Source of the DNA: Defluviitaleaceae bacterium
GTDB taxonomy: Bacteria; Bacillota; Clostridia; Lachnospirales; WQUN01
Length of the DNA: 64,000 bases
Assembly (NCBI GenBank): GCA_009781755.1
Contig: WQVD01000001.1
Coordinates: 124,001-188,000, forward strand
Direction of reading: 5' to 3'
Of this stretch, positions 8,332 to 17,826 are shown one piece after another. Each line of letters begins with the position of its first letter. Position 1 is the stretch's first letter. The notes under the pieces are model-generated. The model worked only from the letters and a program-made list of their open reading frames with translations, ran no database searches and had not been told where the DNA came from. A program made the translations under genes and the position numbers.

Positions 8332-9816
8332 TTATTTATCTTTGACGGCTTCGATGATTGCGTCTACCACATTGGTTTCTTTGTCTTTGTTACTTGTAGC
8401 ACCTTTGAGCACGTCGATGAGGTTGATGCCGGTTAGGGCTTCCACCGTTTCGGGCAATTGAGCGATGATGTCGGTTACGTAACCTGCCACTTTGGATGCG
8501 CCCTTGGGGCCGTTGCCCGGTCCGCCGCTGCCATTGTCGATGACCACGATTTTTTCCGTGCGCGACATGGGCTCGGCTACGTTTTTGGCGATTTCGGGCA
8601 GGCGTTCGATCATCATTTGAATAACCGCTGCGTCGTTGTACTGCTTGAACGCTTCGGCTTTCTTCATCATGGCTTCAGCTTCGGCCAAGCCTTTGTGTTG
8701 GATGGCTTCGGCTTCTGCGGTACCTTGCGCGCGTACTACGTCTGCTTGCGCTTGACCTTGCAATTTAATGGCTTCGGCTTTGGCCATACCGTCCAATTTG
8801 ACGGCTTCGGCATCGGCTTGGGCGCGGGTCACTTGCTCGAATTTTTTCGCTTCGGCCAAGCGTTCTTGACGGTAGCGTTCCGCGTCGGCTTGCTTGTTAA
8901 CGGTGGCTATGAGCTCTTGCTCTTTGCGCTTGGCTTCTTGCTCGGCCAATTCGGTTTCCTTGGTGCGGCGCAGGAGTTCTACTTGCAATTCGGTTTCGGT
9001 GACTTCTTTTTTTACTTTGTTTTCTTCGATGAGGTAGGCGTTGTCGGCAATAGCCTTGGCCGATTCTTGCTCGCGGCGGTAGGCTTGCACTTTCAATTCC
9101 ATTTCCTTTGTGGCCTCGGCGATTTGCGTGTCGGCTACCAATTTGGCTTCTTTACCGCGGCGTTCGGCTTCGGCAGTGGCTACGATGGTTTCGCGGCGGG
9201 CTTGGGCTTCGGCAATGTCGGCATCGCGGCGGACTTCGGCGATGCGGCGTTTGCCCAGTGCTTCCAAGTAACCGTTGGGGTCGTCAATGGCCATTACGGT
9301 GAAGGCTTTGATTTCCAGTCCCATTTCCGCCAGCGCGATGGCCGCGTTTTCTTGTACTTCGCTGGAGAATTTGTCTTTATCTTGATAGATTTCTTCCACG
9401 GTCATCTTAGCGATGATTTCGCGCAGTTTACCTACCAATACATAGCTGGATTGCGTGGCGATTTCTGCCGCCGTGCGGTCTTCTTTGCCACGGAAAAATT
9501 GCTCGATGGCGGAATAAATGGATTCCTTGTCACTTTTTACTTTTACAACGGCTACGGCTTGCACTTTGACCGGCACACCCTGCGACGATATCGAATTGTC
9601 GATATCCAGCGGAATTTTGATGTTCTCCAGCGATATCAAGTCGTAACGTTCGATGATGGGCCACACCATGCCGCCCCCGCCGCTGATAACGCGCTTGCGG
9701 AAGCCTGTGATAACCGCCGCTTTGTTTTGCGGTACGCGCTTCCACAGTGACAAAACCACCAAAATTACAAAGACAATTGCAGCAGCGATAATACCACCAA
9801 TAATAATTAAATCCAT
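8332..9816 (-). CDS. floT: Flotillin-like membrane protein
   Basis: A 494-residue protein with a single N-terminal membrane segment (residues 3-27), a PHB/SPFH domain (about 35-200) and a long Ala/Glu-rich coiled coil (about 200-400) typical of flotillins. Flotillins organise membrane microdomains. The AGGAGG ribosome binding site is eight bases before the ATG. The gene directly upstream encodes an NfeD-like protein, the same pairing as yuaF-yuaG (floT) in Bacillus, where the two act together. Confidence 0.9.
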   Translation of the reverse strand: MDLIIIGGIIAAAIVFVILVVLSLWKRVPQNKAAVITGFRKRVISGGGGMVWPIIERYDLISLENIKIPLDIDNSISSQGVPVKVQAVAVVKVKSDKESIYSAIEQFFRGKEDRTAAEIATQSSYVLVGKLREIIAKMTVEEIYQDKDKFSSEVQENAAIALAEMGLEIKAFTVMAIDDPNGYLEALGKRRIAEVRRDADIAEAQARRETIVATAEAERRGKEAKLVADTQIAEATKEMELKVQAYRREQESAKAIADNAYLIEENKVKKEVTETELQVELLRRTKETELAEQEAKRKEQELIATVNKQADAERYRQERLAEAKKFEQVTRAQADAEAVKLDGMAKAEAIKLQGQAQADVVRAQGTAEAEAIQHKGLAEAEAMMKKAEAFKQYNDAAVIQMMIERLPEIAKNVAEPMSRTEKIVVIDNGSGGPGNGPKGASKVAGYVTDIIAQLPETVEALTGINLIDVLKGATSNKDKETNVVDAIIEAVKDK

Positions 9817-9860
9817 TCCATGTTCCTCCTTTTATGTTGTTTTTATTTTTGCGTTATAAA

Positions 9861-10373
9861 TTAATTTCTCCTCGGCGCATCGGCATCTTCCGCGCGCCGC
9901 ACGAAGTACGTGTTTTTCTCTACGTACACGATGCTTGCGGTTTCTCCGGCTTTAATGGCTGCGCCGTCTTCGCTTTTGGCGGGGCTGGTAACAATGGAGC
10001 CGGAAATGCTGTAGCGAATCTTTCCGTACCCGCCTTGCGGAATAGGGGATATGACCGTCGCTGTAATGCCGATGGTGTCTTGCATGTGGAATGCACTGGT
10101 ATTTTGCGCTTTGTGCAACGGTATTATAATGAAGCGATTCATCACAGCCGCAACCAAAAACGCCGCCGCGAAGCTGATTATCGCCACCACCAGCACCAAT
10201 CCGTCCATCCGCGGCGTAAGAATCAACCCCACACCCCCCATCACCACAAAAAATATAGCAACCAACGACGGTTTAATAAATCCAAAAAACGTGCCGTCAA
10301 GCTCCGCCACTTGACCGATGATGAGCGTCAGTACAATAAAACCTACCCCCACGCCGAACATCACCATATACAT
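9861..10373 (-). CDS. NfeD-like membrane protein, flotillin partner
   Basis: A 170-residue protein with four hydrophobic segments in the first 100 residues and a C-terminal OB-fold-like soluble part (about 105-160) with the NfeD pattern (IGITATVISPIPQGGYGKIRY, GETASIVYVEK). A start six codons later than the longest frame is chosen because AAAGGAGG precedes that ATG by seven bases. It is co-oriented with and 44 bases upstream of flotillin. It corresponds to YuaF in the Bacillus arrangement. Confidence 0.8.
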   Translation of the reverse strand: MYMVMFGVGVGFIVLTLIIGQVAELDGTFFGFIKPSLVAIFFVVMGGVGLILTPRMDGLVLVVAIISFAAAFLVAAVMNRFIIIPLHKAQNTSAFHMQDTIGITATVISPIPQGGYGKIRYSISGSIVTSPAKSEDGAAIKAGETASIVYVEKNTYFVRRAEDADAPRRN

Positions 10374-10453
10374 ATTGGCACCTCCTTTCATTTCTTCACA
10401 AACATTCTATTTCATATTTGTGTCATAAATATGTCAGTTTCAATGATTTGAAA

Positions 10454-10484
10454 TTCAACCTATTAGCCCCACTAATAGGTTGAA
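10454..10484. repeat. 31-nt palindromic element, copy 1
   Basis: Arms of 12 to 15 bases pair around a CCCCA centre (…TTCAACCTATTAG / CTAATAGGTTGAA…). On the minus strand it is followed by TTTC, as are the two other copies at 16156 and 27464. Its place just after the stop of the URO-D-like gene means it could also act as that gene's terminator. Confidence 0.6.
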
Positions 10485-10499
10485 TTTTTTGCGCGGCTT

Positions 10500-11729
10500 C
10501 TAGCGATAAAAATTGTCGATCGTTTCTTCCACCGTTTTGACCCATGCAATCAAGTTTTGCGGCTTGTACGTGACGGTACTGATGTCCTTGAGAACGAATT
10601 CGTAGGCACAACCGTGTTCTTGACACGTTTTAATTATATGTGTGATTTCCTCGCGTACAGCATCTTCGGCGAAGTTGCCCGACACGTGTGCGGGGTTGGG
10701 TTTGTGCGCGTACACATAATCACCGCCGATTTGCTCGGCGCAGCGCTCGGCGTTGGTCCATGGGCTCACACCGATTTTGCGCAGATTGGGGATGGATTTG
10801 AGCAAGGGAATTTTATTAGCCAATGATTCGCAGCAACCGTAGTAAACCAATCCGCACTCCGCCATCAACGGCAGCGCGTAGTCCAATTCAAATTCCTTCC
10901 ACATCTTGGGCGATATGTCGGTAAACATCTGCGCCATACCGCGGTACCAAACCGTTTTTAGCATGGCAGGCTCGGTACCGGGCAAGTCAGACGCGTAGGG
11001 TGGGGTACAGTGAAGGTCATGGGGATTGGCCTCCAGTAACCCAAGTGCCTCCATTTGCTTCATATCTGAAAAAGCGTTGCTTGTGAATTTTTTTATCGTT
11101 GCGTGTAGCAATTCCGGCCGCTCGATTAAATCCTCCATTACAGGCGTAACTCCGCGATATCGAGGGATGCGATCCCATGGCGCATGATAAATGCTTTGCC
11201 CGCGCAGCCGCACCGGTAAGATATCGCCCAAGATTTCCTGCGCAAATGCAACGCGTTCGCGGTCTTTTTCCGGGTACACGGTAATTTTTGGTTCCAAAAG
11301 TCCTTCAACTTTTTCCATTGTATCCAATTGGTCTAAGTAATAATGCGAAATAATATAGTTGTTTTCATCGCCGACCAACACATCTTCGTTAATTTGCAAG
11401 CCATTGCCCGTAGACGAAAACGCCTTAACAATCGGATAAAACGCATCCAACATCGTGTCTGCCTGAATATACTTCCAACGATATAGACTATGCCGAAAGA
11501 ACCATTCCATATCTCGCGCGGCGGCACTTTCGCACTTTAATTTGAGCGCACTGTCAATGTCCATTTCGTGCCAAGGTATTTCATGCAGCCACACGATGGG
11601 GCGGCGCGGTTTAAGGTCGTTTATGTCACGCGCGCGGTTGTACCGTTCCGTATTTGCGGGATGCGCGGCGATTTCGGTATATTGCTTCGCCAATTCTTGC
11701 AAAATTTCCTTTTCTTTGGTCGTGTACAA
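10500..11729 (-). CDS. Uroporphyrinogen decarboxylase (URO-D) superfamily protein
   Basis: A 409-residue soluble protein with the layout of URO-D-like proteins of anaerobes, a TIM-barrel group that includes corrinoid methyltransferases. Recognisable stretches are the acidic metal/corrinoid-side loops (YYGCCESLANKIPLLKSIPN, ISPWTN-like VSPWTNAERC) and the C-terminal VREEITHIIKTC helix. A heme role is unlikely given no neighbouring heme genes. The start is TTG, nine bases after AGGAGG; no in-frame ATG fits. It lies 12 bases after the histidine kinase gene and may share that operon. The substrate is unknown. Confidence 0.65.
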   Translation of the reverse strand: MYTTKEKEILQELAKQYTEIAAHPANTERYNRARDINDLKPRRPIVWLHEIPWHEMDIDSALKLKCESAAARDMEWFFRHSLYRWKYIQADTMLDAFYPIVKAFSSTGNGLQINEDVLVGDENNYIISHYYLDQLDTMEKVEGLLEPKITVYPEKDRERVAFAQEILGDILPVRLRGQSIYHAPWDRIPRYRGVTPVMEDLIERPELLHATIKKFTSNAFSDMKQMEALGLLEANPHDLHCTPPYASDLPGTEPAMLKTVWYRGMAQMFTDISPKMWKEFELDYALPLMAECGLVYYGCCESLANKIPLLKSIPNLRKIGVSPWTNAERCAEQIGGDYVYAHKPNPAHVSGNFAEDAVREEITHIIKTCQEHGCAYEFVLKDISTVTYKPQNLIAWVKTVEETIDNFYR

Positions 11730-11741
11730 AATGGTGGCCTC

Positions 11742-12824
11742 CTATGGGTAAAAAATAATTTCAACGCGTGTGCCGCCGGAAGGGGGCGTCGATATATAGA
11801 TTTCTGCGCCGTGGCGGTCGGCGATTTGTTTAGCAATCGGCAACCCCAATCCCGTACCCGTAGGGTTAACGTCCGCCTTCGTGCGATAAAACCGTTCGAA
11901 AATAAAGGGCAAGTCATCCAATGCAATACCGCTACCCTCGTCTTGTATCGTAACGCAAAGCTTGCCGCCATCCGGTTGAATCCGCACCGCAATTTCCTTT
12001 TGCTCAGGAGAAAACTTGACGGCGTTGTCCAGCAGAACGATAAATAACTGCTTCAAACGTCCGTAATCACCCTGAATCGGCGGAATATAATCAAAAACAT
12101 TCGCATCAGGGCAGGGGAGGGTAATTCCCCTTTTGCTTGCGCCGGGTAGCATAGTGCGCAACGCATCGCGCAAAACATCCCGCAAGCACACATCTTCAAA
12201 CTCAAAAGAAAACTCCGTGCTTTGCAACCGTGCCAAATCAAATAAGTCTGAAATCAAGCGTTCCAAGTACAAACTCTCCGCGTGCATTTCTTGATAATAT
12301 TCCACGATTTGCTGTGGCTCGGTGATTACGCCGTCGCGCAACGCTTCCAATGAACTACGCAACACCGTAATTGGCGTGCGCAACTCGTGCGATATATCCG
12401 CCATAAAATCATGCCGCCGCGCCTCGGCTTCGGCCTTGTCGCTGGATACTTTGCTCAGTTGCTGCGCCATATCGTCTAAGATGGCCGCCAATTCACCGAT
12501 TTCATCGGATTGCTTGACGCCGGTGGGTACGGTATATACCCCTTTTTGCATTTCCAGTGCAGCGTTTTTCATCTTATCCAACGGCTTGGTCACACGCAGC
12601 GACAGCGCGGCAATCTTCAACAAGCACAAAAACATACCCGCGCCGATACTGTAAAACAACAGCCAATTTCCACTGTCAATGTTATTCTGCGCTAGCAAAT
12701 TGGACACATACATCCCAAGCCCCAACGTAAATAAAACAAAAGCAACCGTCAGCAGCAGCACCAAATAAAGCAGCATCCGCTTGCGCAGATTCATTATATT
12801 CTTCACGTTTTTTATGCCCTTCAC
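11742..12824 (-). CDS. Membrane sensor histidine kinase
   Basis: Two membrane segments (near the N-terminus) flank a very short external loop, followed by a HAMP-like linker, the DHp domain with ISHELRTPIT (phospho-acceptor His) and an ATPase domain with LLDNAVKFS (N box), DEGSGI (G1), FYRTKAD (F box) and GTGLGLPIAK (G2). I place the start at a GTG that overlaps the regulator stop (GTGA), preceded by AGGGGGTG; an ATG ten codons further in is possible. The short external loop suggests it senses membrane state or works through a partner. Confidence 0.9.
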   Translation of the reverse strand: MKGIKNVKNIMNLRKRMLLYLVLLLTVAFVLFTLGLGMYVSNLLAQNNIDSGNWLLFYSIGAGMFLCLLKIAALSLRVTKPLDKMKNAALEMQKGVYTVPTGVKQSDEIGELAAILDDMAQQLSKVSSDKAEAEARRHDFMADISHELRTPITVLRSSLEALRDGVITEPQQIVEYYQEMHAESLYLERLISDLFDLARLQSTEFSFEFEDVCLRDVLRDALRTMLPGASKRGITLPCPDANVFDYIPPIQGDYGRLKQLFIVLLDNAVKFSPEQKEIAVRIQPDGGKLCVTIQDEGSGIALDDLPFIFERFYRTKADVNPTGTGLGLPIAKQIADRHGAEIYISTPPSGGTRVEIIFYP

Positions 12825-13501
12825 CCTGCACCCCCTGTAGCAAATTTGTACCCCGCACCCCACACGGTCACAATATCCCAAGCAGGGTGGGGGATGACAG
12901 CCAATTTTGCCCGTAGGCGTTTTATATGCGTATCCACTGTTCGCGTATCGCCCATATAATCAAAGCCCCACAAGTTATCCAACAATTGCTCGCGCGAGAA
13001 AACGCGGTTCTTGTTCGTCGCCAGCGTATACAGCAATTCCACTTCGCGCTTAGTAAGCGTAACAGGCTTCGCATCAATGTGCGTCGTAAAATCATCCAAT
13101 GATATGGTCAAATTATCAACCGAAAATGATTTTCCGCCGCCACCCAACCGCCGTAAAACCGCCCGCACACGTGCCATCACTTCTGCCGGGGAAAACGGCT
13201 TGACAATATAATCATCCGCTCCATTATCCAACCCCATAATCCGCTCAAAGTCCTCGCCTCGCGCCGTTATCATAATAATCGGCACGTTAGACGTTTTGCG
13301 AATAGTCCTGCACACCGCAAATCCATCCCGCCCGGGCATCATTACATCCAACAAAATCATGTCATACGAGCCGGTCATAAAAAGCTCTAATGCATCATCA
13401 CCATCATAAGCATGCGCCACGTCAAATCCTTCCTTCCGGGCATACGCTTCCAAGACGGAAACAATTTGATGATTATCATCTGCAATAAGCAAATTGGGCA
13501 A
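12821..13501 (-). CDS. OmpR-family response regulator
   Basis: A 226-residue protein with a receiver domain (residues 1-115: acidic pair ADD, phospho-acceptor Asp in LLDVMMPG, Lys in VKPF) and a C-terminal winged helix (about 130-225, ending in TVWGAGYKF). The partner kinase follows with a four-base overlap. The start is TTG 13501, seven bases after GGAGG; the longer upstream frame lacks a binding site and runs through a structured leader. The target genes are unknown. Confidence 0.9.
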   Translation of the reverse strand: MPNLLIADDNHQIVSVLEAYARKEGFDVAHAYDGDDALELFMTGSYDMILLDVMMPGRDGFAVCRTIRKTSNVPIIMITARGEDFERIMGLDNGADDYIVKPFSPAEVMARVRAVLRRLGGGGKSFSVDNLTISLDDFTTHIDAKPVTLTKREVELLYTLATNKNRVFSREQLLDNLWGFDYMGDTRTVDTHIKRLRAKLAVIPHPAWDIVTVWGAGYKFATGGAG

Positions 13502-13585
13502 GACGCACCTCCGTTCATAAAAATAAAAAACAAAACAATGCACCAAACAATCATTTAACGAATAAAGCGAAAACACCTTCTTGTC

Positions 13586-13617
13586 GATGCATTTGCAATA
13601 AACAATTGCTATGCATC
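13586..13617 (-). promoter_or_regulatory. Hairpin in the leader of the two-component operon
   Basis: GATGCAT…GCAAT and ATTGC…ATGCATC form an imperfect stem of about 13 pairs upstream of the response regulator. Its role is unknown. Confidence 0.45.
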
Positions 13618-13635
13618 ACCCAACCTAAATCGCCC

Positions 13636-13687
13636 CAACTTTTACGAATACATACATCCGTCCCGGATCATGTATTCGTAAAAGTTG
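13636..13687 (-). promoter_or_regulatory. Perfect 18-bp inverted repeat overlapping the 3' end of the P-loop kinase gene
   Basis: Arms at 13636-13653 and 13670-13687 are perfectly complementary, with a 16-base loop. The kinase reading frame ends inside the repeat. A third related arm (CGAATACATG at 13695-13704) can pair alternatively with one arm, as in attenuators. No T run follows, so it is not a standard terminator. Confidence 0.55.
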
Positions 13688-14126
13688 TCTTTCGCGAATA
13701 CATGAAGTCTTCTGCCAATATGAATAATCCATTAAAATCCACTTTGGCAAAGTCAGTGGTATCCACTTGTAAGGTTTGGCCGATGCTTATTTCATCTAAG
13801 CGTGAACGGACGCAGTACAATAATTTATATGTTTCAACTTCGGAAACGGGTTGCGGGTATAGCACAGAAAAATTACTCTCCATAATGCACGCGTTACCCG
13901 TTTGCATAAATTGTTCGGCGATGTGATGCATGAGGTGCATCGTGGCCTTGCTGCCTTTTTTATCAGCATTAATCAATTCCACATTCTCGCGACCGAAACC
14001 ATCGGCCATTTTTTCTCGAATGATATCCTTGTGGAAAACGGGAATCCTCAACCGCTCGGACAACCGCGTGGCGAAAGTGGACTTCCCGGCGACTGGAAAT
14101 CCACCGATGAAAATCATTTTATTCAT
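13668..14126 (-). CDS. P-loop kinase-like protein (AAA_33/zeta-toxin-like fold)
   Basis: A 152-residue protein with a Walker A motif near the N-terminus (GGFPVAGKST) and a downstream VDTTDF segment. It resembles small nucleoside or small-molecule kinases. The gene at 50267 encodes a distant paralogue (GMPATGKT, WVDTTDF). The start overlaps the 3' end of the YgiQ gene by eight bases, with AAGGGGAAG as the binding site. The last codons lie in a long inverted repeat, which suggests that the natural C-terminus may have been changed by insertion of that repeat. Confidence 0.65.
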   Translation of the reverse strand: MNKMIFIGGFPVAGKSTFATRLSERLRIPVFHKDIIREKMADGFGRENVELINADKKGSKATMHLMHHIAEQFMQTGNACIMESNFSVLYPQPVSEVETYKLLYCVRSRLDEISIGQTLQVDTTDFAKVDFNGLFILAEDFMYSRKTTFTNT

Positions 14127-16074
14127 CGTGCTTCCCCTTCCCTTTTTTTTCGCGTGATGTGCGTCGTGATTTTGAAGGAAGTGTTTTTTGTGTAGGCGTT
14201 TTCATTTTTGACTTCATTGGTTGTGGCGGTTGTGACCGCGATTGCAACATTTTCACGCGCGATGCAGCCTTTGGGCGCAACAATGCTTTGGGATCGTGCC
14301 CGATTAAATCCTTGCGCCCAGCGCGTAATAACGCCGCTTTTACGATTTCGTAATTTGCGGGTAAGCGATATTGCATGAGAGCGCGTTGGGTGGTTTTTTC
14401 GCGTTGCGACTTGGCGGTGAAAATGCGTTTACCAGTGCGCGGGTCAATGCCCGTGTAGTACATGCATGTGGAAAGCGTACCTGGCGTGGGGTAGAAGTCC
14501 TGCACCGCTTCCACTTGTGCGCCGACACTTTGCAAGTATTCTGCCAAGGCGATGGCATCATCCAAATTGCATCCGGGGTGGCTGGACATTAAATACGGAA
14601 CGATGAATTGTTCGTTCTTCTTCCCAATGGTCTTGTTCGCATTGGCAAACCGCTCGGCAAATCGCTTGTATGCATCGAAGCCGGGTTTGCCCATAAACGC
14701 CAACACTTTGTCCGATACGTGTTCGGGCGCGACTTTTAGCCGCCCGCTGATGTGGTGTTCGCAAATTTCACGCAGGAAAGCATCGCCTTTGGGGTCGTGC
14801 AGTACATAGTCGTAGCGGATTCCAGAGCGGATAAATACTTTTTTGACCTTGGGGATTTCACGTAATTTGCGCAGCAATGAAATGTATTCAAAATGATCGC
14901 AACGCAAATTGGGGCAAGGAGTAGGCGTCAGACATTGACGCGCACATTTTTTTATCGTTCCCTCCTCTGCTCGCGCCCAACGGTCGCACGGCGGCTTGCG
15001 GAAATTCGCCGTGGGGCCGCCCACATCGTGTATGTACCCTTTGAACAACGGATCATGTGTAAATTGCGTTGCCTCTGCAATGATGGATTTATGGCTACGC
15101 GCCTGCACCACCCGCCCTTGATGAAAATTGAGCGCGCAAAAATGGCACCCCCCAAAACATCCCCTACTCGCGGTGATGCTGAAGCGTACCTCCTCAATGG
15201 CGGGCACGCCGCCCTCGGCTTCATATGATGGATGATAATTGCGTGTATACGGCAACGCATACACACGGTCAAGTTCCGATGTGGTCAAAGGTGCCGCAGG
15301 CACGTTTTGCACAACCCATACATTGCCGTAATCTTCTGCCAGCGGCCGCGCGGTCAAGTAATCTACGTTGGCGCTTTGCATCAAAAAACTGCGCTCGTAG
15401 TTCCCCTTCCCTTGTACGGTCGGTTCTTTTATTTTTGAAAAAGATGGCAACAAAACAGGTGCGTCCACACAAGACAAATCGCGCGTTTTGAAAACCGTCC
15501 CTGCGATGAAGGTCAAATCATGCACGGCCAAACCACTATCCAATGCTTCTGCAATTTCCACAATCTGGCGTTCTGCCATGCCGTATGCCAGCAAGTCCGC
15601 TGCGGAATCCAATAATATCGACCGCCGAACCGCGTTATCCCAATAATCATAATGCGCCAATCGCCGCAAGCTGGCTTCCAACCCGCCGATGATAATCGGC
15701 ACATCTTTATACACCTCGCGAATACGGTTGCCGTAAACAATCGTAGCACGATGGGGGCGCAATCCCACCTTTCCGCCGGGGGAATACGCATCTGTTTTAC
15801 GTTTGTGCAACGCCACGGTGTAATGATTCACCATCGAATCAATATTGCCGCCCGTAACTAAAAAAGCCAACCTTGGTCGGCCAAACCGCGTAAAATCTTC
15901 CGAAGTTTTCCAATCGGGTTGGGCAATAACAGCAACGCTATATCCATGAGAAACAAGCAACCGCCCCATGACAGCCGCGCCAAATGACGGATGATCCACA
16001 TACGCATCCCCGGTCACTAAAACAAAATCGACCGGACCGTTCACTTCGTCCGCAGCAAATGGCAAAAAGGGCAT
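14119..16074 (-). CDS. YgiQ-family radical SAM protein
   Basis: About 651 residues. The N-terminal region begins FLPFAADEV…DFVLVTGDAYVDHPSFG, which is the family signature. The radical-SAM cluster motif is CFGGCHFC in the middle, and the C-terminal tail is basic (SRRTSREKKGKGKHDE), typical of the family. The function of YgiQ proteins is not established; a role as an Fe-S modifying enzyme is assumed. I chose the ATG at residue 15 of the longest frame because AGGTGG precedes it by seven bases and the family usually starts there. Confidence 0.85.
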   Translation of the reverse strand: MPFLPFAADEVNGPVDFVLVTGDAYVDHPSFGAAVMGRLLVSHGYSVAVIAQPDWKTSEDFTRFGRPRLAFLVTGGNIDSMVNHYTVALHKRKTDAYSPGGKVGLRPHRATIVYGNRIREVYKDVPIIIGGLEASLRRLAHYDYWDNAVRRSILLDSAADLLAYGMAERQIVEIAEALDSGLAVHDLTFIAGTVFKTRDLSCVDAPVLLPSFSKIKEPTVQGKGNYERSFLMQSANVDYLTARPLAEDYGNVWVVQNVPAAPLTTSELDRVYALPYTRNYHPSYEAEGGVPAIEEVRFSITASRGCFGGCHFCALNFHQGRVVQARSHKSIIAEATQFTHDPLFKGYIHDVGGPTANFRKPPCDRWARAEEGTIKKCARQCLTPTPCPNLRCDHFEYISLLRKLREIPKVKKVFIRSGIRYDYVLHDPKGDAFLREICEHHISGRLKVAPEHVSDKVLAFMGKPGFDAYKRFAERFANANKTIGKKNEQFIVPYLMSSHPGCNLDDAIALAEYLQSVGAQVEAVQDFYPTPGTLSTCMYYTGIDPRTGKRIFTAKSQREKTTQRALMQYRLPANYEIVKAALLRAGRKDLIGHDPKALLRPKAASRVKMLQSRSQPPQPMKSKMKTPTQKTLPSKSRRTSREKKGKGKHDE

Positions 16075-16155
16075 TCCGAATCCACCTGTCCATGAAAAAT
16101 AATTTTCGCGTACCATGCAATCATAACATAATAGCTGGATAAAACGAAAATAGAT

Positions 16156-16186
16156 TTCAGTCGATGAGTGTCACTAATCGACTGAA
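16156..16186. repeat. 31-nt palindromic element, copy 2
   Basis: TTCAGTCGATGAGTG, one central T, then CACTAATCGACTGAA, followed by TTTC. It sits between divergent genes (YgiQ and the PEGA protein). Compared with copies 1 and 3 the outer stem differs, but both arms change together, so pairing is kept. Confidence 0.65.
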
Positions 16187-16242
16187 TTTCTAAAACTTGC
16201 GTTTTTAATCGCGAAAAGTATAATAAACGACGGTGATATATC

Positions 16243-17820
16243 ATGAATGAAAATGAAACCCCATCAACAGATCCTATATTAAATGAAGGTGCAGAAACAC
16301 CCACACGCCCATCTGTGCGCCCTATGTTTGAACGCGTGCACCCCGCCGGACATACTGGCCGCAATACCCTCCCCCCCAGTTTGCGAGCAAATCGATTCGA
16401 TACCGAACCCGTTGAACGTCCACGCAATTTGCAAGGTGCAGCACATGGTGTGCGCCGCGCAGCCCCCCGCAACCACAAAATTGCAACCCGCAATAAACGC
16501 TTCGCCGCGCTGTATATCTTTGCGCTGGTGGTGGTGATTGCGGGTTTTATGACGTTGTTTGTTTTGTACCTGCCCGATATATTGGACAGAACAGCACAAA
16601 CTGACGATGCGCTTCCTGCTGCCACCGAGCCAACCGTTGTCATCCCGCCCGATGTACGCAACCTTACAGCGCAAATTGTCCGTGTCACCCCTGCGGCATC
16701 ATCCATCGAAGTCGTCAATATCAACACAGGCACCCGTCACGAACTTACCCACACCGAAAGCACACAAATGACCAACATACGCGGCGACTCGATGGTTTTT
16801 GAACAACTAGCCATCGGGCAGTTGGTGGACATCAGCTTTGAAGCGCGCACCAACCAATTAATGTCCGCGCACCAAAGCCGTAATGCATGGGAACGGCGCA
16901 ACCAAACCAACCTGCGCTTTGACACCGAAAACGAAACCATTACCGCCGGCAACGCCGTTTTCACTTTTGATCCCGAAAATACGATGGTTTTATATCGCGG
17001 GCAGCACTTCTCCATCAATAATTTGCAATCCAGCGATATGGTTACCATTTTTGGCTACGGCGAACACGTATGGCTCATTCAATTGGACGCGGGTCATGGG
17101 TTTTTGCAATTATTAAATACAGATCATGTGCTAGGCGGAATTATTAGCGTAGGATTTGATTCCCATGCATTGGTAGGCGTTGAAACTTTACAACTACAAG
17201 AAGGCACACACGAAGTGGTTGTAAGAGGACAAAATATTGAAGATTTTGTACGCACCATTGAAGTAATCCATGGACAAACCCTCAATATGAACTTAAACGA
17301 AACCATTTTGCGCAGAGGCACGTTAAGCGTGGAAGTCATCCCCGATGATGCGCTTGTTTTCGTCAATGGGGAGCGTGTCACGGGTCCCATCGAATTGGAA
17401 TTTGGCGAATATCTCATGCGCGTAGAACGCGCGGATTACATTGCGCAAGAACAAATGATTAACATGAATGCCGAATCCGTTGAACTGTCTGTTGAATTGG
17501 AATCTGCGATCCGTATGGGCATACTGCGCGTCACGACCGTACCCGCCAATGCGCAAATATTCGTCAACAATCAATTCGTTGGTTTTTCGGAACTGTTTCA
17601 TGAATTGCAAGTGGGGCATTACAGCGTGATTGCACGGTTGGCCGGACATTATGATTCCCCCATCACTGTAGCAGAAGTAACGCAAGACGGAACGGAAATC
17701 GTTATTATCCTCACACCCACCTATGTACCCACATGGCCGCCCCCGGCAACGCTGCCCCCGGCTCCAGAAGAACCCGCCGCCCCTACCCTGCCACCCTTCA
17801 TGCAACCACCGCCGGGTTAA
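16243..17820 (+). CDS. Membrane-anchored PEGA-domain protein
   Basis: A 525-residue type II membrane protein: a polar N-terminal cytoplasmic region (1-85), one membrane segment (about 87-112), then an extracellular region with two PEGA domains (about 355-425 and 428-500: GTLSVEVIPDDALVFVNGE and GILRVTTVPANAQIFVNNQ). The tail is proline-rich (PPAPEEPAAPTLPP). PEGA domains are beta-sandwich units found on surface proteins, possibly binding cell wall or carbohydrate. uvrC begins six bases after the stop and probably shares the transcript. Confidence 0.75.
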   Translation: MNENETPSTDPILNEGAETPTRPSVRPMFERVHPAGHTGRNTLPPSLRANRFDTEPVERPRNLQGAAHGVRRAAPRNHKIATRNKRFAALYIFALVVVIAGFMTLFVLYLPDILDRTAQTDDALPAATEPTVVIPPDVRNLTAQIVRVTPAASSIEVVNINTGTRHELTHTESTQMTNIRGDSMVFEQLAIGQLVDISFEARTNQLMSAHQSRNAWERRNQTNLRFDTENETITAGNAVFTFDPENTMVLYRGQHFSINNLQSSDMVTIFGYGEHVWLIQLDAGHGFLQLLNTDHVLGGIISVGFDSHALVGVETLQLQEGTHEVVVRGQNIEDFVRTIEVIHGQTLNMNLNETILRRGTLSVEVIPDDALVFVNGERVTGPIELEFGEYLMRVERADYIAQEQMINMNAESVELSVELESAIRMGILRVTTVPANAQIFVNNQFVGFSELFHELQVGHYSVIARLAGHYDSPITVAEVTQDGTEIVIILTPTYVPTWPPPATLPPAPEEPAAPTLPPFMQPPPG

Positions 17821-17826
17821 TCTCCC

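Noticed and set aside
8458-9750. 430-codon open frame on the plus strand opposite flotillin
   Set aside because: Phe/Gly-rich composition caused by the Ala/Glu coiled coil read in antisense. Flotillin on the other strand has clear domains and a ribosome binding site.
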